From: Desulfobacterales bacterium
GTDB taxonomy: Bacteria; Desulfobacterota; Desulfobacteria; Desulfobacterales; C00003060
DNA length: 7,169 bases
Direction of reading: 5' to 3'
NCBI GenBank assembly: GCA_030613145.1
Contig: JAUWMM010000087.1
Location: 1-7,169, forward strand
The notes under the pieces are model-generated. The model ran no database searches. It had not been told where the DNA came from and saw only the letters and a list, made by a program, of their open reading frames with translations. Below are positions 1 through 5,291 of the stretch, piece by piece. The position numbers and the translations under genes were made by a program. Position 1 is the stretch's first letter. Each line of letters begins with the position of its first letter.

Positions 1-468
1 AAGATCGCCAACGACCAACAAACGATCAGACTAACAACGCCTTCCGAATATCTGGAGGAGTATCCTATCAATCAGGCTTCAACACCTTCCACTTCCAGCT
101 GGGGATACAACGGATTCCATGAAACATGGCTCAACAAGAGCAACGACTGGATCTGTCGCGACCTGCACCACGGGGCATCGTGTATGGAAAGGCTTGCAAA
201 GAGTCATCCTCAGGCTGATGGCCTGACGCTGAGAGCGCTCAATCAGGCGGCCAGAGAGCTGTTGCTGGCACAGGCGAGTGATTGGGCCTTCATGATCAAC
301 ACGGGCACGACAGCAGAATATGCAACCCTAAGAACGAAGACCCACCTTTTGCGACTAAACAGACTGATGAATGAAATTGAAGCACGCAGGATAGACGAAG
401 AGTGGCTCTCAATGATTGAGAGCCGGGACAATATCTTTTCCGAGATTGACTACCGGTCGTTTTGTTGA
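1..468 (+). CDS. GH57/DUF1957-type 1,4-alpha-glucan branching enzyme, C-terminal fragment
   Basis: The frame is open from the first base to the TGA ending at 468, so these 155 residues are the C-terminal part of a gene that starts upstream of the window. The internal ATG at 184 is not the real start, because the protein-like sequence continues in frame before it. Recognisable elements are SSWGYNGFHETWLN (an aromatic-rich segment), the helix ARELLLAQASDWAFMINTGT followed by EYA, then a helical bundle, and the ending RDNIFSEIDYR. This is the typical end of the DUF1957 domain of GH57 branching enzymes, which cut alpha-1,4-glucan and rejoin the piece by an alpha-1,6 bond in the cytoplasm. The catalytic barrel is not in the window. 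The protein stops soon after DUF1957 and lacks the extra helix-hairpin-helix tail of some archaeal members. Related GH57 amylases cannot be fully excluded without the N-terminal part, but the adjacent synthase and phosphorylase genes support a role in glycogen branching. Confidence 0.88.
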   Translation, partial: KIANDQQTIRLTTPSEYLEEYPINQASTPSTSSWGYNGFHETWLNKSNDWICRDLHHGASCMERLAKSHPQADGLTLRALNQAARELLLAQASDWAFMINTGTTAEYATLRTKTHLLRLNRLMNEIEARRIDEEWLSMIESRDNIFSEIDYRSFC

Positions 469-474
469 AAAGCT

Positions 475-510
475 GAACTTAGACGCTTAGTTGTGAAGTT
501 CGTGTTTTTT
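475..510 (+). terminator. weak candidate intrinsic terminator of the branching enzyme gene
   Basis: A 6-bp stem, GAACTT at 475-480 with AAGTTC at 496-501, encloses a 15-base loop and is followed, after GTG, by six T at 505-510. It lies just past the TGA at 468. The stem is short and AT-rich and the loop is large, so this is only a candidate. Directly after it, 513-530 is an imperfect palindrome (GGCAGAAA pairing with TTTTTGCC), but it is followed by AAACGG and not by a T-run. Confidence 0.3.
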
Positions 511-540
511 CTGGCAGAAAATTTTTTGCCAAACGGGACG

Positions 541-625
541 AAAGCTGAAAGCTCAAGGCTCAAAGCTGAAAGGAAGAGAAGCTAAAAAGCCTAAGATATA
601 GTCCTTGCATTGAGCTTTCAGCATT
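541..625. repeat. heptamer tandem repeat forming an imperfect inverted repeat
   Basis: The left arm consists of 7-base units AAAGCTG, AAAGCTC, AAGGCTC, AAAGCTG and a partial AAAGG at 541-573. The right arm, read on the opposite strand, continues the same heptamer style (AAAGCTC, AATGCTG, AAAGCTC, AATGC) within about 606-633. The best pairing is 541-559 with 607-625, matching at 17 of 19 positions and including a perfect 13-bp core (544-556 with 610-622). It lies between two convergent genes, so RNA from either side could fold it. No strong T-run follows on either strand, so I do not call it a terminator. It resembles dispersed intergenic repeats, but whether it recurs in the genome cannot be seen here. 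Confidence 0.7.
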
Positions 626-658
626 GAGCTTTTCCAAGGTTAGAGGCTTCGTGGACAC

Positions 659-1816
659 TTACTGATAGTACACTGAGAGCACTTGATCACCGACCGTATC
701 CCAGTTGAAAACCGTCTCAACGGCAATTCTCCCATTGTGTCCCATCCATCGAGCCCATTCGAAGTTTGTAAAGAGCGTCCCAAGGCCCCAAGCGATAGAT
801 TCCGGGTGGGGATGTATTTTCAGCCCGTTTACCTTATGCCATACATACTCATTAGGGCCACCGTTCTTTGTCGCCACCACGGACTTTCCCGCACTCCAGG
901 CCTCAAGCACAACAATGCCGAAAGGTTCGTTGCGGCTTGGTACGCATACCACATCACAAGCCCGAAAAAGATCGACCAGTTCACAGCCTGTCTTGAAACC
1001 CACAAACCGGGTTGCATGTGACACACCGAGATCGTGTGCTCGCCATTCAACATGAGGTCGCATCTCTCCGTCACCGACGAACACGAACTTAGCGTGTGGG
1101 TGAAATCTGAGGATGTAAGGGATGGCCTCGACCAAAAGATCCGGGGCCTTTTGATAAACCATGCGACCACAAAAAAGGACCGTCGGATCCATAGGATCAA
1201 TCCCGTACCGCCCTTTGACTCCATCCGGGGAAAGCCAGCCATCGAAATTATGGAGATTGACCCCGTTGTAGGCGACAGAAACCTTCCAGTCAGGGAGTTC
1301 ATACATCCACATGATCTCATTTCGAAGGGCGTGAGACACCGCTATGACTCTATCTGCACAGTAAGTCCCTGCGCGCTCAATCTCGCGAATGATAGCAGAA
1401 CGCCCACCGTAAAAATTGTTTCCACAACGACCATATTCGGTTGAGTGAATAGTGAGAATTCCTTTTCGCCCCCGCCCTTGTTTGATCCAGATCATGGCGT
1501 TGGCTGCCAGCCAGTCGTGCGCATGAACTATATCAAAGGGGCCAACGAAGTCTTCGGTCTGAAAGACATGGTGGACAAAAGACCGACACATGTCTTCGAT
1601 TTCTACTATGAAATCATAATTCAACTGAAAGGCGCAACGGTGATAATGGACTCCGTCGATCCGGTCGTAGTGCGACTGCCCGTGTCCCATCCTGGTGAAG
1701 ACATGCACTTCATGCCCTTTACGTTCAAGGACAGCAGCCAGTTCTGTTACGTGAGCACTTACTCCTCCGACAGTGATCGAATGAAGTGACTCCCAACTCA
1801 ACATTGCTATACGCAT
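659..1816 (-). CDS. GT4-family glycosyltransferase, probable glycogen (glucan) synthase
   Basis: This 385-residue cytoplasmic GT-B enzyme has no signal peptide or membrane segment. The N-terminal Rossmann domain starts MRIAMLSWES and has the nucleotide-sugar loop VGGVSAHVTELA at 16-27, HAHDWL at 98-103 and TIHSTEYGR at 122-130. The C-terminal domain has FCGRMVYQKAPDLLVEA, whose R218 and K223 are the usual donor-phosphate contacts. It also has the EX7E motif E297-PFGIVVL-E305, followed by SAGKSVVATKNGGPNEYV. These features indicate a retaining GT4 enzyme. The length is below that of classical GT5 GlgA (about 480) and closer to archaeal-type synthases. The chosen ATG at 1816 is preceded by GGAGG at 6 bases; an in-frame upstream start at 1909 would add 31 Arg-rich residues unlike a GT-B N terminus. 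The substrate (ADP- or UDP-glucose to alpha-1,4-glucan) is inferred from the branching enzyme and phosphorylase on either side. Another hexosyltransferase role is possible. Confidence 0.88.
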   Translation of the reverse strand: MRIAMLSWESLHSITVGGVSAHVTELAAVLERKGHEVHVFTRMGHGQSHYDRIDGVHYHRCAFQLNYDFIVEIEDMCRSFVHHVFQTEDFVGPFDIVHAHDWLAANAMIWIKQGRGRKGILTIHSTEYGRCGNNFYGGRSAIIREIERAGTYCADRVIAVSHALRNEIMWMYELPDWKVSVAYNGVNLHNFDGWLSPDGVKGRYGIDPMDPTVLFCGRMVYQKAPDLLVEAIPYILRFHPHAKFVFVGDGEMRPHVEWRAHDLGVSHATRFVGFKTGCELVDLFRACDVVCVPSRNEPFGIVVLEAWSAGKSVVATKNGGPNEYVWHKVNGLKIHPHPESIAWGLGTLFTNFEWARWMGHNGRIAVETVFNWDTVGDQVLSVYYQ

Positions 1817-1822
1817 TGCTGG

Positions 1823-1827
1823 CCTCC
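1823..1827 (-). promoter_or_regulatory. ribosome binding site deciding the GT4 start
   Basis: On the minus strand GGAGG is followed by CCAGCA and then ATG (1816-1814), an ideal 6-base spacing. This selects the internal ATG over the upstream in-frame start at 1909 and gives the protein a standard GT-B N terminus. Confidence 0.8.
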
Positions 1828-2084
1828 GTATAGCACAATGAATATTGTTTCGCCTGACACGTCGTTTAGATTGATATCTGAACCCTCGCCCATTCCTTAA
1901 AGCTCCCAAAGCGAAAGAACAGAGGAAGTTTATATTTCAGCAGCACACAGGGAAAAAGCTTGAGGTTTGGCTCTCTTTTCTCAGGTCAAGATTTGCTTCA
2001 GGTCAGATGGCGCAGGAATCTTTTCAGAAGGTTGGAGTTATGTTGTTTGTTGATTTACCACCTAGTTTATTTTCATACTTTGTC

Positions 2085-2114
2085 TATATACCTTATTGTT
2101 GAAAGTATAGTCAA
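2085..2114 (-). promoter_or_regulatory. candidate promoter toward the GT4 gene
   Basis: Read on the minus strand, TTGACT (complement of 2109-2114) is followed 18 bases later by TATATA (complement of 2085-2090). This is a fair sigma-70-type match. It would give a leader of about 260 bases before the ATG at 1816. I found no better match nearer to the gene. This is pattern matching only, in an AT-rich region where chance matches are common. Confidence 0.33.
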
Positions 2115-2364
2115 ACCATATTTTCTAACCTTTCCCGCGCAATGAAAAATAATTTTCACGAAATGTCACCCTCCTAAATTGCCCTTTTTGGGGAATCGCA
2201 GACATCTCAAAATTGGTCGAAATCGTGACGGGAAGCTTTGTAACCATGTAAAATAAAACGATATTGGCGGATCAGGAAACACCCTGACCGATTATTAAAG
2301 AATCATAATGATATCAATGCCTTATAATTTGATGAGGGCCTGTTTCATTTTTTACAATTTTTAG

Positions 2365-2393
2365 TTGACAGATGTGATATATTTTCGTCTAGA
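2365..2393 (+). promoter_or_regulatory. candidate promoter for the SAP-like gene and glgP
   Basis: A perfect -35 TTGACA at 2365-2370 is followed after 17 bases by TCTAGA (2388-2393), a poor -10. Shifted two bases, TAGAGT (2390-2395) matches -10 better but with a 19-base gap. An overlapping alternative is the extended -10 TGATATATT at 2375-2383. Any of these would give a leader of roughly 55-70 bases before the ATG at 2458. The exact promoter cannot be decided by eye. Confidence 0.42.
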
Positions 2394-2447
2394 GTAGTTC
2401 AGCTACGTTTTTATGGATTGAAGAAGGCTTGATCCATTTACCAAAAA

Positions 2448-2452
2448 GGGGG
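2448..2452 (+). promoter_or_regulatory. ribosome binding site of the SAP-like gene
   Basis: A run of five G (AAGGGGGA context) ends 5 bases before the ATG at 2458 and supports this start. The closer ATG at 2453 abuts the G-run and is followed by CAA TGA, so it cannot encode a protein. Confidence 0.65.
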
Positions 2453-2457
2453 ATGCA

Positions 2458-2667
2458 ATGAAATTTCAGGAGATTCAAAAAACGGCCAAAGGGATGGGTA
2501 TTAACACATACAGGATGAAAAAGACGGATATCATCCGCAGTATTCAAAGGAAAGAAAACAATACCGAATGCTACGGCACCGACAGGGTGGAAGATTGTAA
2601 AGAGGAAGGATGTTCCTGGAGAAGCGACTGTCTGGCCATAAATAATGGAAAAATCAATCTGAAGTAA
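2458..2667 (+). CDS. small SAP/Rho-N-like protein with a four-cysteine C-terminal motif
   Basis: This is a 69-residue soluble protein with no signal or membrane segment. Residues 1-33 (FQEIQKTAKGMGINTYRMKK then TDIIRSIQRKE) have the helix-loop-helix pattern of SAP/HeH and Rho N-terminal domains, which in known families often bind DNA or RNA. Residues 38-58 carry C38-X8-C47-X4-C52-X5-C58 in the context CYG, DC, GCSWRSDC. This spacing could bind zinc or an iron-sulphur cluster, or act as a thiol switch, but no ligand can be read from the sequence. From memory, small proteins with a SAP-like start and a C-WRxDC end are common in Desulfobacterota and have no assigned function. The gene lies 8 bases upstream of glgP on the same strand, so they are probably one transcript. 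A regulatory or nucleic-acid-binding role is inference. Confidence 0.8.
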   Translation: MKFQEIQKTAKGMGINTYRMKKTDIIRSIQRKENNTECYGTDRVEDCKEEGCSWRSDCLAINNGKINLK

Positions 2668-2675
2668 TTGCTTCT

Positions 2676-5252
2676 ATGAAAGCCATCTTCAAGTACAACA
2701 TCCTTGCCAAGCTACCCGACAGATTGATGCCTCTGGAGAAGCTTGCCTACAATCTGTGGTTCTGCTGGCACCATGACATCGTCAACCTGTTCAGGCGCAT
2801 TGATGGTGACCTGTGGGAGTCCTCGAAACAAAATCCGGTCTATATGCTGGGGGCTATCAGCCAAAAGCGCCTGGAGGAATTAGCAGAGGACGAAGGCTTT
2901 TTGGCCCAAATGGACCGCGTCTATGAGAGACTGGAAAGATATCTCGCTGTTCAGCCCTCCATTATCACTGAAGCCAACGATATTGATAGACTTTGTATTG
3001 CCTATTTTTCGGCAGAATTCGGTTTTGCCGAGTGTTTGCCTATCTATTCCGGGGGCCTCGGTGTGCTGGCAGGGGACTACTTGAAGTCTGCCAGCGACTT
3101 GAACCTGCCCGCAGTGGGCGTTGGTCTCTTTTACCATGAAGGCTATTTTCAGCAATACCTTAATACCGACGGTTGGCAGCAGGAAGCCTATGCTGAAAAC
3201 GATGTTTCCACCATGCCTGTCCACCTTATGAAGGATGAAAAAGGGCAATCTATCATGGTGGAGGTCTCGATACACGGCGAAGCGGTCAAGATCCGGATAT
3301 GGCACCTGATGGTGGGACGCGTTCCCTTGTACCTGCTCGATACAAACGTGAAGGAAAACCCGCCTGAGCATCGCTACATTACCTCCAGGCTCTATGGAGG
3401 GGACTGGGACATGCGACTCAGGCAGGAAGTTGTCCTGGGCATTGGCGGCGTTCGGGCACTCCAAGCACTGGGTATCAAGCCTACTGTATTCCATATGAAT
3501 GAAGGACATTCTGCCTTTTCTGCCTTGGAACGAATTCGCATCCTCAGAAATGATCACGGCCTATCCTTTGATGCTGCAAGAGAGTTTGTAGTCGCCACCA
3601 ACACCTTTACCACCCACACCCCTGTGCCAGCGGGAAACGACATGTTTTCCCCAGACCTTATGCACAAGTACTTTGAAGATTACGTTCACTCTCTGGGAAT
3701 CGCGTTTAAGGTCTTTTTGGGGTTCGGCCGGCAGGAACCAATGAACGAGCAGGAACCGTTTTCTATGACAGTGCTGGCCCTGAGGCTCTCTGCCCATGCA
3801 AACGGGGTGAGCCGATTGCATGCCGGTATTGCACGCAACATGTGGCAAAGAATCTGGCCCAAGAATCCGGTGGAAGATATTCCTATCTTGCCAATAACCA
3901 ACGGGATTCACATCCCATCGTGGATCTCGAAAGACATGGCAGAACTCTTTGACCGATATCTAGGACCAAACTGGATCGAAGATCCGGACAGCCAAAAAGT
4001 CTGGAAACGGGTTGAGCAGATCCCAAACTCAGAGCTGTGGAGAACCCATGAAAGACGACGGGAGCGCTTGGTCGCCTTTGCAAGACGGAGGTTGCAGGCC
4101 CAGCTTAAGAGCTGTGGAGCCTCATCCCGAGAGCTTGCCGCTGCTGAACAAGTGCTCAACCCGGAAATCCTTACCATTGGATTTGGACGTCGATTTGTGC
4201 AGTACAAACGGCCGACCCTACTACTGGAAGATGAGGCCCGGCTCATCAAATTGTTGACCCACTCTGAACGCCCCATACAGATCATCATGGCAGGCAAGGC
4301 CCATCCTGATGATACACCCGCCAAAGAGCTCATCAGGAGTATCATTCACTTTGCCAACAGAGAAGAAGTTCGCCATAGGTTTGTTTTCATCCAGGGTTAC
4401 AACATCACGGTGGCACGCATGATGCTCCAAGGTTGCGACCTGTGGCTCAACACTCCAAGGAGACTGCTGGAGGCCTGCGGTACCAGCGGCATGAAGGCTA
4501 TCCCGAATGGTGTTTTGAACCTGAGCACCCTGGATGGGTGGTGGGAAGAAGGCTATGACCAGGGTTACGGATGGGCTATAGGCCGTGGCGAGACCTATGA
4601 GGATCATAACCTGCAAGACGAGGTAGAGAGTCGGGACATTTTCAATCTATTGGAAAGGGAGATTGTCCCGATGTTTTATGACCGGAGCCTGGATAATCTG
4701 CCCTACGGTTGGCTGGAAAAAATGAAGGCAGCCATGTCTTATCTTTGCCCGATTTTTAACAGCCACCGTATGGTCCAAGAATATACCGATCAATTCTACA
4801 TAAGTGCCTCAAGGCGCGATAATGACCTTTCAAGGGAAGAGATGAAGGGCGCCAAAGATCTGGCCATGTGGCGACAGAAAATCATGACCAACTGGGATCA
4901 GGTTCTGATCAATCAGATCAACGTTCACGATGGCACCCCTGTACCGGTAGCTGGCCAACTCGGGATTGGGGCCGACATTTTTCTGAATGAACTCGACCCC
5001 CTAGATGTGGACGTGGAGATCTACTTCGGGCCGTTAAGCTTCAAGGATGAGTTCACGGAAAGAGATACAGTACAGATGAAAGCCGTGGATTCTGACGGCA
5101 ACGGCAACCATCACTTTGAGGGTGAGATACCCTGCTCGCATACTGGCAAGTATGGGTTTACCATCAGGATCATGCCGAGTCGCCGGAAGATGGAAACGCC
5201 CTACAATACCGGGTTGGTAATTTGGGCCCATGAGCAGGCCATCATCCCTTAG
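2676..5252 (+). CDS. glgP: alpha-glucan (glycogen) phosphorylase, GT35 family
   Basis: This complete 858-residue cytoplasmic enzyme releases glucose-1-phosphate from alpha-1,4-glucan ends (EC 2.4.1.1). The N terminus, KLAYNLWFCWHHDIVNLFRR with DLWE and NPVYML, is the DUF3417-type start of the Thermotoga/Thermus branch of GT35. Core motifs follow: YFSAEFG (110-116), SGGLGVLAGDYLKSASDLN (125-143), HMNEGHSAF (273-281; H278 fits the catalytic-site His), TTHTPVPAGNDMF (312-324) and PITNGIHIPSW (406-416). FGRRFVQYKRP (503-513) supplies R506 and K511, which match the phosphate-binding Arg and Lys of muscle phosphorylase. EACGTSGMK (599-607) has E599 and the PLP-binding K607. C601 stands where Ser is usual. 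The last 120 residues are a beta-rich C-terminal region. The ATG matches family starts but has no good ribosome binding site, only GAAG 11 bases upstream inside the preceding gene's end. This suggests translational coupling to the SAP-like gene. The polA tail follows convergently after 39 bases, with no clear terminator between them. Confidence 0.96.
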   Translation: MKAIFKYNILAKLPDRLMPLEKLAYNLWFCWHHDIVNLFRRIDGDLWESSKQNPVYMLGAISQKRLEELAEDEGFLAQMDRVYERLERYLAVQPSIITEANDIDRLCIAYFSAEFGFAECLPIYSGGLGVLAGDYLKSASDLNLPAVGVGLFYHEGYFQQYLNTDGWQQEAYAENDVSTMPVHLMKDEKGQSIMVEVSIHGEAVKIRIWHLMVGRVPLYLLDTNVKENPPEHRYITSRLYGGDWDMRLRQEVVLGIGGVRALQALGIKPTVFHMNEGHSAFSALERIRILRNDHGLSFDAAREFVVATNTFTTHTPVPAGNDMFSPDLMHKYFEDYVHSLGIAFKVFLGFGRQEPMNEQEPFSMTVLALRLSAHANGVSRLHAGIARNMWQRIWPKNPVEDIPILPITNGIHIPSWISKDMAELFDRYLGPNWIEDPDSQKVWKRVEQIPNSELWRTHERRRERLVAFARRRLQAQLKSCGASSRELAAAEQVLNPEILTIGFGRRFVQYKRPTLLLEDEARLIKLLTHSERPIQIIMAGKAHPDDTPAKELIRSIIHFANREEVRHRFVFIQGYNITVARMMLQGCDLWLNTPRRLLEACGTSGMKAIPNGVLNLSTLDGWWEEGYDQGYGWAIGRGETYEDHNLQDEVESRDIFNLLEREIVPMFYDRSLDNLPYGWLEKMKAAMSYLCPIFNSHRMVQEYTDQFYISASRRDNDLSREEMKGAKDLAMWRQKIMTNWDQVLINQINVHDGTPVPVAGQLGIGADIFLNELDPLDVDVEIYFGPLSFKDEFTERDTVQMKAVDSDGNGNHHFEGEIPCSHTGKYGFTIRIMPSRRKMETPYNTGLVIWAHEQAIIP

Positions 5253-5291
5253 GGCTTGCCAAAAAATAAGTTCGCAGAGTTCGTGCTCAGA

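Larger units (their letters stand above)
1817..2457. other. 641-base AT-rich divergent intergenic region
   Basis: No convincing gene is seen between the divergent GT4 and SAP-like genes. The right part, about 2040-2400, is clearly AT-rich and holds candidate promoters in both directions: 2085-2114 on the minus strand and 2365-2393 on the plus strand. It also contains a perfect TATAAT at 2323-2328 without a fitting -35, an 8-bp palindrome TGATATCA at 2309-2316 just before it, and a small stem TCAGG/CCTGA at 2272-2287 with no T-run. Short frames here, such as 1960-2145 (TTG start, no ribosome binding site), have no recognisable protein character. The region may hold the control elements for both glucan synthesis and breakdown, but no known operator or riboswitch was recognised. 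Confidence 0.6.

Noticed and set aside
513..530. Palindrome GGCAGAAA/TTTTTGCC as a terminator
   Set aside because: It is AT-rich with a mismatch, and on neither strand is it followed by a T-run.
1817..1909. 31-residue N-terminal extension of the GT4 protein
   Set aside because: The extension is Arg-rich and unlike a GT-B start, while the internal ATG at 1816 has GGAGG at ideal spacing.
1960..2145. 61-codon frame on the plus strand inside the divergent spacer
   Set aside because: It has a TTG start with no ribosome binding site, lies in AT-rich sequence and gives no recognisable protein pattern. It is probably chance.
2073..2159. Minus-strand 28-codon frame preceded by AGGAGG (complement of 2170-2175)
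   Set aside because: A spacing of 10 bases is possible, but the peptide shows no recognisable features and overlaps a candidate promoter. There is too little to support a gene.
2272..2287. Stem TCAGG/CCTGA in the spacer as a terminator or riboswitch element
   Set aside because: It is a 5-bp stem with no T-run and no known riboswitch core nearby.
2453..2461. Two-codon frame ATG CAA TGA overlapping the SAP-like start
   Set aside because: The ribosome binding G-run touches this ATG, leaving no spacing, so initiation there is unlikely.
2880..3557. 225-codon open frame antisense to glgP
   Set aside because: It lies wholly opposite well-conserved phosphorylase coding sequence and its translation has no domain pattern. 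It is a shadow frame.
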